This document shows positions 7,858 through 16,992 of a stretch of 64,000 nt of DNA, piece after piece (positions within the stretch are counted from its first letter, which is position 1; every line of letters starts with the position of its first letter). A program made the position numbers and the translations under genes. This DNA is from Thioalkalivibrio sp. ALE14 (GTDB taxonomy: Bacteria; Pseudomonadota; Gammaproteobacteria; Ectothiorhodospirales; Ectothiorhodospiraceae): assembly GCF_000376845.1 (NCBI RefSeq), contig NZ_AQXY01000030.1:248001-312000 (forward strand). Reading direction: 5' to 3'. A model generated the notes under the pieces. The model was given only the letters and a program-made list of their open reading frames with translations. It was not told the origin of the DNA and did no database searches.

Positions 7858-9924
7858 ATGCGCCTTTCCAGGAACGTAATCGTCGGGCTGGCCGGCCTGT
7901 TGCTGGCCCTGGCCGCGTCGCTGCCGGCGGTGGCCGCGGAGGACGACCGCTACGTCTTCGAGCGCAGCCTGTTCCTGCTGGCGGAGCGGGCGCTGAACCG
8001 GGGTGATATGGCCGCCTACCGGGCCGCGCGCAGTACCCTGACCGGCTACCCGCTGACCCCCTACCTGGATTACCGCGAACTCGCGCGCAATCTCGGTCGC
8101 GCCGAACCGGAAGCCGTGCGCGACTTCGTGCACGAACATGACGACACCCCGCTGTCCGCGCGTCTGCGCAGCAGCTACCTCACGCACCTCGCGCGCGAGG
8201 AACAGTGGGAGGACTACCTCGAGTTTGTCGCGGCGACCGGGGCGGAGCCATCGCTTTCGGTCGAGCAGGACTGCCACCGGCGTCAGGCGCTGCTGAAGGC
8301 CGGCGAGCGCGAGGCCGCCCTGGAGGACATGGAATCCATCTGGCTGCACGGGCAGTCCCGCCCGTCCGCCTGCGATCCTGCCCTGGAGGCCTGGCGCGAA
8401 GCCGGCGGCCTGACCGGCGAGCTCGCCTGGGGTCGCTTCGAGCTCTCCGTGAAGGCGGGCCAGACCGGTCTGGCCCGTTATCTGCGCCGCTATCTGGCCG
8501 ACGCCGACCGCCGCTGGGCGGAACGCTGGCTGGACCTGGCCAGCCGCCCGGCGCGGGTGGTGGAGGTCGACTTCAAGGCCGACGATCACCGCTCGGCCGA
8601 GGCGCTGCTGGAGCGGGCCTTTACCCGCTGGATCCGGCAGGACCTGGACGCGGCGCTGGACGGCTGGGATCAGGCCGGGGACGAGCTCGGGTTGTCGGCC
8701 GAGGCCGCCGGGCGCGTGCAGCATGCACTGGCCCTGCGTCTGGCCCTGCGCTACCGCCCCGAGGCCCTGGACTTCATGGCCCGTCTGGAGCCCGAGGTGT
8801 TCGATACCCAGCTGCGCCAGTGGCAGGTGCGTGCGGCCCTGTACGAGCGCGACTGGGCGACGGTGATGGACGCGATCCGTGCGATGGATCGCGACGTGCG
8901 CGACGAGGCGGCCTGGCAGTACTGGTACGGCCGCGCGCTGGAGCAGACCGAGTCACTCGAGGCCGCGCGCCGGTTCTACGAGCGCGCGGCCCGCGAGCGC
9001 AACTTCCACGGCTTCCTGGCCGCCGACCGACTGGGTCAGCCTTATCGCATCGGGCACCAGCCCCTGGTGCTGGACGACGGGCAGCGGGCGGCCATGCGCG
9101 AGCACGCCGGCATGCAGCGCATGCGCGAACTGGTGCGTCTGGACCGCTACGCCGAGGCCCGCCGCGAGTGGACCCATGCGGTCGCGGGTTGGGATGCGCC
9201 GGAGCTGGAGTCGGCGGCGCGCACGTTCGCCGACTGGGGCTGGCATGACCGAGCGATCTTTACCGCCGCGCGGGCGCGCAACTGGGACGACATCGAGCTG
9301 CGCTTTCCGCTGGCCTTCGACGAGCTGATCGTGACCGGCGCCCGTGAACAGGCCATCGACCCGGCCTGGGCCATGGCCATCGCGCGCCAGGAGAGCGCCT
9401 TCCTGCACGATGTGCGCTCCGGGGCCGGTGCGCTGGGGATTATGCAGGTGATGCCGGCGACCGGCCGCTCCATCGCCTCGGCGGCCGGGGTGCGGGTGAA
9501 CTCCGACTGGGACATCCTCGACCCGGCGACCAACGCACGGCTCGGGACCTACTACCTGCGGCGCAACCTCGACCGCTTTGGCGGCCACAGCCTGCTCTCC
9601 ACCGCGGCCTATAACGCCGGCGCCCACCGCGTCCGCTCCTGGCTGCCGGAGGATCGCGCGATGGACCCGGATATCTGGGCCGAACTGATCCCGTTCTCCG
9701 AGACTCGCGATTACATTCGCCGGGTGTTTGCCTACCGTATCCTGTACGCGGTGCGCCTGGGGCAGGAGCCGCCTTCGCTGTCCACCCTGCTGTACCCGGT
9801 CACGCCGCAGGACCGCCTGGCCGCGAGCCGCGAACGCCACCTGGCCGCCCTGCCGGGCGACGCGGGTATCACCCTGAGCCGTGCCTTCTGCGACGCCCCG
9901 GGCTACACCGAAAACGCCTGCTAG
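7858..9924 (+). CDS. slt: Soluble lytic murein transglycosylase
   Basis: This periplasmic enzyme cleaves the MurNAc-GlcNAc bond of peptidoglycan, forming 1,6-anhydroMurNAc. It has 688 residues: a signal peptide (residues 1-24, VGLAGLLLALAASLPAVAA), a long helical superhelix of about 450 residues, then the goose-lysozyme-like catalytic domain. The catalytic glutamate is E512 in ARQESAF, followed by GALGIMQVMPATG and the AAYNAG motif. Length matches Slt70 (about 645) with a slightly longer tail. ATG 7858 has a GAGGG Shine-Dalgarno 6 bases upstream; ATG 7843 is an alternative. Downstream comes inverted-repeat element A, which may end transcription. Confidence 0.95.
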   Translation: MRLSRNVIVGLAGLLLALAASLPAVAAEDDRYVFERSLFLLAERALNRGDMAAYRAARSTLTGYPLTPYLDYRELARNLGRAEPEAVRDFVHEHDDTPLSARLRSSYLTHLAREEQWEDYLEFVAATGAEPSLSVEQDCHRRQALLKAGEREAALEDMESIWLHGQSRPSACDPALEAWREAGGLTGELAWGRFELSVKAGQTGLARYLRRYLADADRRWAERWLDLASRPARVVEVDFKADDHRSAEALLERAFTRWIRQDLDAALDGWDQAGDELGLSAEAAGRVQHALALRLALRYRPEALDFMARLEPEVFDTQLRQWQVRAALYERDWATVMDAIRAMDRDVRDEAAWQYWYGRALEQTESLEAARRFYERAARERNFHGFLAADRLGQPYRIGHQPLVLDDGQRAAMREHAGMQRMRELVRLDRYAEARREWTHAVAGWDAPELESAARTFADWGWHDRAIFTAARARNWDDIELRFPLAFDELIVTGAREQAIDPAWAMAIARQESAFLHDVRSGAGALGIMQVMPATGRSIASAAGVRVNSDWDILDPATNARLGTYYLRRNLDRFGGHSLLSTAAYNAGAHRVRSWLPEDRAMDPDIWAELIPFSETRDYIRRVFAYRILYAVRLGQEPPSLSTLLYPVTPQDRLAASRERHLAALPGDAGITLSRAFCDAPGYTENAC

Positions 9925-9932
9925 GGCGTCTG

Positions 9933-10194
9933 TTCACCACGAAGCTCACGAAGGCACGAAGAAGGGCCCGGTCAAAAGCGATTCACAGGAAGACGGGAAG
10001 AGAAGAAGGGTTCCTGGTGGGTGGCGTCTGGGGAGGGCACTCACGGTGAAGGCCATTGTGTCGCACCCGGGGCCCGCCTGGCCCTGACCATCACCGCCCG
10101 GCCTCGGGCCATCCATCCATTTTCCTTCTGACCTTCGGTCCTTCCTGTGAATCGCCCTTGACCTTCTTCGTGCCTTCGTGCGCTTCGTGGTGAA
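9933..10194 (+). repeat. Intergenic inverted-repeat element, copy A
   Basis: Two arms of about 75-85 bases face each other across a spacer of roughly 100 bases. The left arm runs from TTCACCACGAAGCTCACGAA (9933) through GATTCACAGGAAGACGGGAA. The right arm, read on the other strand from 10194, gives TTCACCACGAAGCGCACGAA and GATTCACAGGAAGGACCG. Identity is high over the first 55 bases, with a 4-base difference after the third CACGAAG unit. The element lies between convergent slt and the globin gene and contains no plausible gene. Related copies are at 11601-11836 and 50015-50219. It could fold into a long stem in RNA of either strand. Confidence 0.85.
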
Positions 10195-10210
10195 GAACAG
10201 GGTGTCGGAA

Positions 10211-10594
10211 CTAGCCGCGGATGATGTCCTCGCGCATGCGGCTGGCGATGCCGTCGGCCAGCTGCTGCCATTCGGCCGCCAGCGGCGCCTCCAGGTGCTC
10301 TTCGGTGGTGGCCTTGAAGTGACGCATCCAGACGGCCAGGTCGGCCTCGGTCAGGTTCAGCGGCGCGTGCTTGCCGACCATGTCGATGGTCGGCGGCTGT
10401 TCCAGGCGCCCGCCCAGGTTCTGGTACCAGAAGTCGGCGATCCGGTTCACGTGATCCGGGAAGTCCTGGATGCGCTCGAAGTGGTGACCGATCTCGGGGT
10501 CGGCCGACAGGCGGCGGTAGAAGTCGTCGATCACCGCGCGGATGCGCTCGGCGCCGATCTTGTCGCACAGGGGTTCGAGCTTGCGAAAGGCCAT
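10211..10594 (-). CDS. Group III truncated haemoglobin
   Basis: A 127-residue globin. Features are the FYRRLSADPEIGHHFERI helix B-E region, the FPDHVNRIADFWYQNLGG segment characteristic of trHb3, and the proximal-histidine region MVGKHAPLNLTEADLAVWM. Likely roles are haem-based O2, NO or peroxide handling in the cytoplasm; the physiological ligand is unknown for this group. The ATG at 10594 is preceded by AGGAG on the minus strand; upstream in-frame codons lack a ribosome site. It is divergent from the kinase gene at 10654, with 59 bases between. Repeat element A abuts its 3' end. Confidence 0.9.
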   Translation of the reverse strand: MAFRKLEPLCDKIGAERIRAVIDDFYRRLSADPEIGHHFERIQDFPDHVNRIADFWYQNLGGRLEQPPTIDMVGKHAPLNLTEADLAVWMRHFKATTEEHLEAPLAAEWQQLADGIASRMREDIIRG

Positions 10595-10653
10595 GGGGGT
10601 CTCCTGACGAATCCTGCGCCAGCCGGTACCCTGCACGTTGCAGAGCAACCCGG

Positions 10654-11571
10654 ATGCCGAGGATGAACCGATTCGATTCAGCGGGCCCCGACGCCGTGAC
10701 GGCGGCGGTGGCCCAGTGCATTAGCGACCATACCGGAACCGCCTTCCAGCCGTCAGGAAGCCAGGCCTGTTCCGGGGGCTCCATCAACCAGGCGCAGCGC
10801 CTGACCGGGGCCGACGGGCGCAGCTTCTTCGTCAAGCTGAGTGGTGGCGACGGGGCCGCGATGTTCGCCGCCGAGGCGCGCGGTCTGGAAGAGCTCGCGC
10901 GCTGCGAGCGGCTGAAGATCCCCGAGGTGGTCGGCACCGGCTCCGCCGGCGGCACCCACTTCCTGGTCATGGAGGACCTCGCGCTGGGCGGGCGTCGCGA
11001 CGGCGTGGCCCTGGGGCACGGGATCGCCGATATGCACCAGAAGACCCGGCCGCGCTTCGGGCTGGATCATGACAACTTCATCGGCAGCACCCCGCAGTCG
11101 AATACCGAACACGACGACTGGGTGTCGTTCTATCGCGACGAGCGCCTCGGCTTCCAGCGCCGGCTGGCGCGCGAACGCGGGGCGGCGGGCTCGCTGCTGG
11201 GGGCGCTGGAGGACCTGGAGGCCTCGCTGGGCGGCTTCTTTGTCGACTACCGGCCCGAACCGTCGCTGCTGCACGGGGATCTGTGGAGCGGCAACTGGGG
11301 CTTCCTCGCCGATGGCCGCGCGACGATCTTCGATCCGGCGGTGTACTACGGCGACCGCGAGGCCGATCTGGCGATGATGGAGCTGTTCGGCCACCCCGGC
11401 CAGGACTTCGTCGTCGCCTACGAGGAGATCCTGCCGATTGACCCCGGCTATGGGGTGCGGCGCACGCTCTACAACCTCTACCACATCCTCAACCACGACC
11501 ACCTGTTCGGCGGCGGCTACGGTGCCCAGGCCGAGCGCATGATCCGCCAGCTCCTCGCCGAACTGCGCTAA
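10654..11571 (+). CDS. Fructosamine/ketosamine-3-kinase family protein
   Basis: A 305-residue aminoglycoside-phosphotransferase-fold kinase. It has the glycine-rich loop SGGSINQAQRL (41-51), the FFVKLSGG lysine strand, the catalytic loop LLHGDLWSGN and the metal motif IFDPAVYYGDREADLAM. These are diagnostic of FN3K proteins, which phosphorylate ketoamines on glycated proteins so that the adduct falls off (deglycation). E. coli YniA is a comparable bacterial member. Two in-frame ATGs compete (10654 and 10663); 10654 has a GAG at good spacing. The gene is divergent from the truncated globin and is followed by repeat element B before the convergent proC. Confidence 0.9.
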   Translation: MPRMNRFDSAGPDAVTAAVAQCISDHTGTAFQPSGSQACSGGSINQAQRLTGADGRSFFVKLSGGDGAAMFAAEARGLEELARCERLKIPEVVGTGSAGGTHFLVMEDLALGGRRDGVALGHGIADMHQKTRPRFGLDHDNFIGSTPQSNTEHDDWVSFYRDERLGFQRRLARERGAAGSLLGALEDLEASLGGFFVDYRPEPSLLHGDLWSGNWGFLADGRATIFDPAVYYGDREADLAMMELFGHPGQDFVVAYEEILPIDPGYGVRRTLYNLYHILNHDHLFGGGYGAQAERMIRQLLAELR

Positions 11572-11600
11572 CCGGACACCCGAGACGGATGTGGGTGGGC

Positions 11601-11836
11601 GAGGTCAAGGGCGATCTACAGGAAGACTGGAAGATCGGAAGAAGACAGATGGGTTGGGCCCGGGGAGTACTGGCGTGATACGTCATTCCGCCGCCCAGCA
11701 CATGCCCTTCGCCCAGAATTCCAGGCTGGCCGGAGCCGCGCCTGCGACCCAGCCACTATCAGAGCGAGCGCCCCAGCGCCGCCCCATCAAAATCCTTCTT
11801 GTCTTCCCATCTTCCTGTAAATCGCCCTTGATCTTC
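11601..11836 (+). repeat. Intergenic inverted-repeat element, copy B
   Basis: The left arm begins GAGGTCAAGGGCGATCTACA (11601) and continues GGAAGACTGGAAGATCGG. The right arm, read on the opposite strand from 11836, gives AGATCAAGGGCGATTTACAG and GAAGATGGGAAGACAAGAAG. The outer CACGAAG repeats of copy A are missing, so this copy is shortened at both ends. The spacer of about 150 bases has no gene. It sits between the convergent ketosamine-kinase gene and proC. Together with copy A it brackets the globin-kinase pair. Confidence 0.8.
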
Positions 11837-11852
11837 TGCGCGGCAAACAGGC

Positions 11853-12671
11853 CTAGCGGCCGAGTTCGCGCGAGCGTTCGGCGGCTGCGGCCATCGCGCG
11901 GCGCATCAGCTCGCGCAGGTCGCCGTCCTCCAGTACCTGCACAGCGCGTTCGGTGGTGCCGCCCGGGGAGGTGACGCGGTGGCGCAGTTCGGCGGCGCTC
12001 TCGTCGCTCTCCGTGGCCAGGCGGGTGGCGCCGGCCAGGGTGCCCAAGGTCAGCTCCAGCGCGGTATCCGCCGGCAGGCCCAGCGACTGCGCCGCCTCCT
12101 GCATCGCCTCGATCATCAGGAACACGTAGGCCGGGCCGCTGCCGGAGGTGGCGGTGACGGCATGCATCTGCTCCTCGTCTTCCACCCAGATCGCGCGCCC
12201 GACCGCTTCCAGCAGCCGGGTCGCGGTGGCGCGGTCCTCGGGGCCCGCGGTGGGCGCGGCATACAGCCCGGTAACCCCGGCGCCCACTAGGGCCGGGGTG
12301 TTCGGCATCGCGCGCACCAGGCGCGTGGCATCGCCCAGCCAACCCGCGAGCTGGGCCGTGGTGATGCCGGCGGCCACGGAGATCACCAGGGGCTGGCTGC
12401 GGGATACCGCCTCGCGCAGGGTCGGGGCCAGATCCGGCAGGGTCTGCGGCTTGATCGCGAGGACCAGGGTCGCGGTCTCGGCCGCCAGTTCCGTGGCGTC
12501 GGCGCTGGCCAGACCCGGGTAGCGGGCCTGCAGGTCGCGCACGCGTTCGGTGCTCTTGTCGGCGATGGCGATACGTTCGGCGGTGTGGCCGGACTGGACC
12601 AGTCCCTGGATCAGGGCCTCGCCCATGTTGCCGGCCCCGATAAAGCCGACCTCGAAGCGGTGTTCCGTCAT
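11853..12671 (-). CDS. proC: Pyrroline-5-carboxylate reductase
   Basis: Last step of proline synthesis: reduction of 1-pyrroline-5-carboxylate with NAD(P)H. This 272-residue protein has the N-terminal GFIGAGNMGEALIQGL dinucleotide motif, VLAIKPQ, RAMPNTPALVG and the family signature region HRVTSPGGTTERAV near the C-terminus. Length is normal. It lies 9 bases downstream of yggS on the minus strand, the same pair found beside pilT in Pseudomonas, and is probably expressed from a promoter ahead of yggS. Repeat element B follows its stop codon. Confidence 0.97.
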   Translation of the reverse strand: MTEHRFEVGFIGAGNMGEALIQGLVQSGHTAERIAIADKSTERVRDLQARYPGLASADATELAAETATLVLAIKPQTLPDLAPTLREAVSRSQPLVISVAAGITTAQLAGWLGDATRLVRAMPNTPALVGAGVTGLYAAPTAGPEDRATATRLLEAVGRAIWVEDEEQMHAVTATSGSGPAYVFLMIEAMQEAAQSLGLPADTALELTLGTLAGATRLATESDESAAELRHRVTSPGGTTERAVQVLEDGDLRELMRRAMAAAAERSRELGR

Positions 12672-12680
12672 GCAGACTCC

Positions 12681-13382
12681 TTATTTCGGTGGACGCGGGC
12701 CGAACAGGGCGGTGCCGACGCGCACCAGGGTGGCGCCCTCGAGGATCGCGGCCTCGAGATCGCCGGACATGCCCATGGACAGCGTGTCGAGTGTATGGCC
12801 CCGGGTGTTCAGGATATCGCGCAGGGCGCGCAGGCGCGCAAACGGTTCGCGCTGGCGCCGCGGGTCGTCCTCGGCGGCCGGGATGGCCATCAGCCCGCGC
12901 AGTTCGAGGCCCGGCAGTTCGCGCAGGGCATCGGCGAGGGCGGCGGCCTCGGCGGGCGCCACGCCAGCCTTCTGCGGTTCCTCGCTGATGTTGACCTGCA
13001 GGCAGACCTGTAGCGGCGGCATGCCTGCCGGGCGCTGGTCCGCCAGGCGCCGCGCGATGCGTTCGCGATCGATGGTATGCACCCAGGCGGCCCGTTCGGC
13101 CACCGCACGGGTCTTGTTGCCCTGCAGTGCACCGATGAAGTGCCACTCGAGCCCGAGCGGCGCGGGCGGCGCCTCGAGTGTGTCGTACTTGTCCACCAGC
13201 TCGGGGACGTAGTTCTCGCCAAACGCGGTCTGGCCGCAGGCATGCAGGGCGCGGATTTCGTCTGCGTCGCGGGTCTTGCTGACGGCCAGCAGCCGGACCG
13301 AATCCGGGTCGCGTTCCGCCTCGCGGCAGGCCGCTTCGATGCGGGCTCGAACGGTGCTGAGGGCATGGTCTGGTGCGGTCAT
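12681..13382 (-). CDS. yggS: YggS/PLPBP family pyridoxal-5'-phosphate homeostasis protein
   Basis: A 233-residue single-domain PLP-binding protein with the alanine-racemase-like barrel but no known catalysis; the family buffers PLP and affects amino-acid metabolism. Motifs: LLAVSKTRD carrying the PLP lysine, FGENYVPEL, WHFIGALQGNK, LQVNISEEPQKAG, LSMGMSGDLEAAI and RVGTALFG. ATG 13382 is preferred, with AGGG just upstream; an in-frame ATG 12 codons earlier would place the start inside the pilT promoter region. The gene is divergent from pilT, and proC follows. Confidence 0.94.
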   Translation of the reverse strand: MTAPDHALSTVRARIEAACREAERDPDSVRLLAVSKTRDADEIRALHACGQTAFGENYVPELVDKYDTLEAPPAPLGLEWHFIGALQGNKTRAVAERAAWVHTIDRERIARRLADQRPAGMPPLQVCLQVNISEEPQKAGVAPAEAAALADALRELPGLELRGLMAIPAAEDDPRRQREPFARLRALRDILNTRGHTLDTLSMGMSGDLEAAILEGATLVRVGTALFGPRPPK

Positions 13383-13523
13383 TTCCCTATGATATAGTCC
13401 CGAAGAACACAAGGTCACCGCGGATTTTCGCGCGGCCCTTCATCAAGCGACGGGGCGTGGTGGCCAAGGCCGCCACGCGGGTGCTGATGCGGCTCGGCGT
13501 CACACCCGACAACAGGGGGATGC

Positions 13524-14558
13524 ATGGATATCACGCAGTTGCTGGCCTTTTCGGTCAAGAACGGGGCCTCGGACCTGCACATCTCCGCCGGCATGCCGCC
13601 GATGGTGCGCATCGACGGCGACATGCGCCGGGTGAACGTGCCGGTCATGGACCACAAAGAGGTCCAGGGCCTGATCTACGACATCATGAACGACCGCCAG
13701 CGCAAGGACTACGAGGAGTTCCTGGAGACGGACTTCTCGTTCGAGGTCTCGGGGCTGGCCCGTTTCCGTGTCAATGCCTTCAACCAGGATCGCGGCGCGG
13801 CCGCGGTCTTCCGGACCATCCCCTCCAAGGTCCTGACCCTCGAGGAACTGGGCGCTCCGCGCATCTTCGAGGAGATCTCGAACTATCCGCGCGGCATCGT
13901 GCTGGTGACCGGCCCGACCGGTTCGGGGAAGTCGACCACGCTGGCCGGCATGGTCAACCACCGCAACGAGAACGACTACGGGCATATCCTCACCATCGAG
14001 GACCCGATCGAGTTCGTGCACGAATCCAAGAAGTCGCTGGTCAACCAGCGCGAGGTGCATCGCGACACCCACGGCTTTTCCGAGGCCCTGCGTTCGGCAC
14101 TGCGCGAGGATCCCGACACCATCCTGGTCGGCGAGCTGCGTGATCTCGAGACCATTCGCCTGGCGCTGACCGCGGCCGAGACTGGCCACCTGGTGTTCGG
14201 GACCCTGCACACCAGTTCCGCGGCCAAGACCATCGACCGTATCGTGGACGTGTTCCCGGCGGCGGAGAAGGACATGGTGCGTGCGATGCTGTCCGAGTCG
14301 CTGCGCGCGGTCATCGCCCAGACCCTGATGAAGAAGATCGGTGGCGGACGCGTCGCGGCGCACGAGATCATGCTCGGCACGCCGGCGATCCGGAACCTGA
14401 TCCGCGAGAACAAGATCGCGCAGATGTACTCGACCATCCAGACCAGCGCCGGCACCGGCATGCAGACGCTCGACCAGTGCCTGAAGGACATGCTCGCGCA
14501 GGGCGTGATCAGCCGCGAGGACGCGCGGCGCAAGGCCGCCAATCCGGATTCCATTTGA
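13524..14558 (+). CDS. pilT: Type IV pilus retraction ATPase PilT
   Basis: A 344-residue hexameric ATPase that depolymerises pili, driving twitching motility and DNA uptake. Walker A is G-P-T-G-S-G-K136-S-T, the same lysine number as in P. aeruginosa PilT. The Asp box FGTLHTSSA-type region, the Walker B ILVGELRDLETI and the C-terminal AIRNLIRE motif (PilT AIRNLIRE signature) are all present. Closest family member is canonical PilT rather than PilU. The gene is divergent from yggS with 141 bases between; a TATGAT at 13388-13393 could be its -10 element but no convincing -35 is seen. Two more PilT/U-type genes follow. Confidence 0.97.
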   Translation: MDITQLLAFSVKNGASDLHISAGMPPMVRIDGDMRRVNVPVMDHKEVQGLIYDIMNDRQRKDYEEFLETDFSFEVSGLARFRVNAFNQDRGAAAVFRTIPSKVLTLEELGAPRIFEEISNYPRGIVLVTGPTGSGKSTTLAGMVNHRNENDYGHILTIEDPIEFVHESKKSLVNQREVHRDTHGFSEALRSALREDPDTILVGELRDLETIRLALTAAETGHLVFGTLHTSSAAKTIDRIVDVFPAAEKDMVRAMLSESLRAVIAQTLMKKIGGGRVAAHEIMLGTPAIRNLIRENKIAQMYSTIQTSAGTGMQTLDQCLKDMLAQGVISREDARRKAANPDSI

Positions 14559-14611
14559 TCAGCACGGCCCGCTGGGCTTGATCGTCGCAACGGGTATCAG
14601 GGGAGAACGCC

Positions 14612-15784
14612 ATGGATCGTGACAAGGCGATCAAGTATATGCACGACCTGCTGCGGGCCCTGGTGGACCGCGACGGTTCCGACCTGTTCATTACCGTGGG
14701 CATGCCGCCGGCCGCGAAGATCGACGGGCGGGTGGTGCCGATGACGGAGCAGAAGCTGTCGCCCTCGCATACCCAGGCGCTGGTGCGCTCGCTGATGAAC
14801 GACAAGCAGTCGGCCGAGTTCGAGCGCCACCAGGAGTGCAATTTCGCGATCGGGCTGTCGGGGGTCTCGCGCTTTCGCGTGAACGTCTTCACCCAGCGCG
14901 GCAGTCCCGGCATGGTGCTGCGTACCATCAATTCGGTGATCCCGAAGTTCGAGGACATCCAGATGCCACCGCAGCTGGAGAAGATCACCCAGGAGCGTCG
15001 CGGGCTGGTGATCTTCGTTGGGGGCACCGGGTCGGGCAAGTCGACCTCGCTGGCGGCGATGATCGGCTATCGCAACCGCACCACGGCCGACCATATCGTC
15101 ACCATCGAGGATCCGATCGAGTTCGTGCACGAGCACGACAAGAGCATCATCACCCAGCGCGAGGTGGGGGTGGATACCGAGAACTACGAGATCGCGCTGA
15201 AGAACACCCTGCGCCAGGCGCCGGACGTGATCCTGATCGGCGAGATCCGCGACCGCGAGACGATGGACTATGCCATCGCGTTCGCCGAGACCGGGCACCT
15301 GTGCCTGTCGACCCTGCACGCGAACAGTACCAACCAGGCACTGGACCGCATCATCAACTTCTTCCCCGAAGACCGGCGCGAGCAGTTGCTGATGGACCTG
15401 TCGTTGAACCTGAAGTCAGTGATCTCGCAGCGCCTGGTGCGCAAGGAGAGCGGTGAAGGGCGAGTGCCCGCGGTGGAGATCCTGATCAATACCCCGTTGA
15501 TGGCCGACCTGATCCTGAAGGGGGAGGTCCACAACATGAAAGAGCTGATGTCGCGCTCGCGCGAACAGGGTATGCAGACCTTCGACCAGGCCCTGTTCGA
15601 TCTCTACGAGAATCGCCAGATTAGCTACGACGAGGCCCTGCGCAACGCCGATTCGGTCAACGACCTGCGCCTGCGCATCAAGCTCGACAGCCAGCGCGCC
15701 CAGGACGACGGGGCGCCTGCGGTGAAGGATGAGGGCGAGGGGCTGTCGGTGGACGAGCGCGCCGAAGACTTCAACCTGCGCTAG
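14612..15784 (+). CDS. pilU: Type IV pilus retraction ATPase, PilU
   Basis: A 390-residue PilT paralogue. It matches PilU in the N-terminal DGSDLFITVGMPPAAKIDGR, Walker A GGTGSGKS (lysine 143), ITQREVGVDTENYEIALKN, QAPDVILIGEIRDRETM and the C-terminal region QGMQTFDQALFDLYE. PilU works with PilT to retract pili under load and cannot usually replace it. A hydrophilic acidic tail of about 25 residues extends past the usual end. The gene begins 53 bases after pilT and 24 bases before a second PilU-like gene; the three are probably one operon. Confidence 0.94.
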   Translation: MDRDKAIKYMHDLLRALVDRDGSDLFITVGMPPAAKIDGRVVPMTEQKLSPSHTQALVRSLMNDKQSAEFERHQECNFAIGLSGVSRFRVNVFTQRGSPGMVLRTINSVIPKFEDIQMPPQLEKITQERRGLVIFVGGTGSGKSTSLAAMIGYRNRTTADHIVTIEDPIEFVHEHDKSIITQREVGVDTENYEIALKNTLRQAPDVILIGEIRDRETMDYAIAFAETGHLCLSTLHANSTNQALDRIINFFPEDRREQLLMDLSLNLKSVISQRLVRKESGEGRVPAVEILINTPLMADLILKGEVHNMKELMSRSREQGMQTFDQALFDLYENRQISYDEALRNADSVNDLRLRIKLDSQRAQDDGAPAVKDEGEGLSVDERAEDFNLR

Positions 15785-15808
15785 CGCGTCAGATCAGGGA
15801 AACAGACC

Positions 15809-16927
<1,119 letters not shown>

Positions 16928-16959
16928 GAGCCGGCTCGCAGGCGAAGCCCCTGCCAAAG

Positions 16960-16983
16960 CCGGGCCAGGGTCTTCCGGCCCGG
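16960..16983 (+). terminator. Weak stem-loop between convergent pilU-like and pyrK-like genes
   Basis: CCGGGCC (16960-16966) pairs with GGCCCGG (16977-16983) across a 10-base loop, followed by GTCTCCCC with no real T-run. It could be part of a bidirectional or Rho-assisted terminator. Evidence is limited to the dyad and its convergent location. Confidence 0.3.
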
Positions 16984-16992
16984 GTCTCCCCC

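Noticed and set aside
9881-10087. Small open frames reading HHEAHEGTKKG-type peptides through the repeat elements
   Set aside because: These come from translating the CACGAAG repeat tract; no ribosome site and no conservation expected of a protein.
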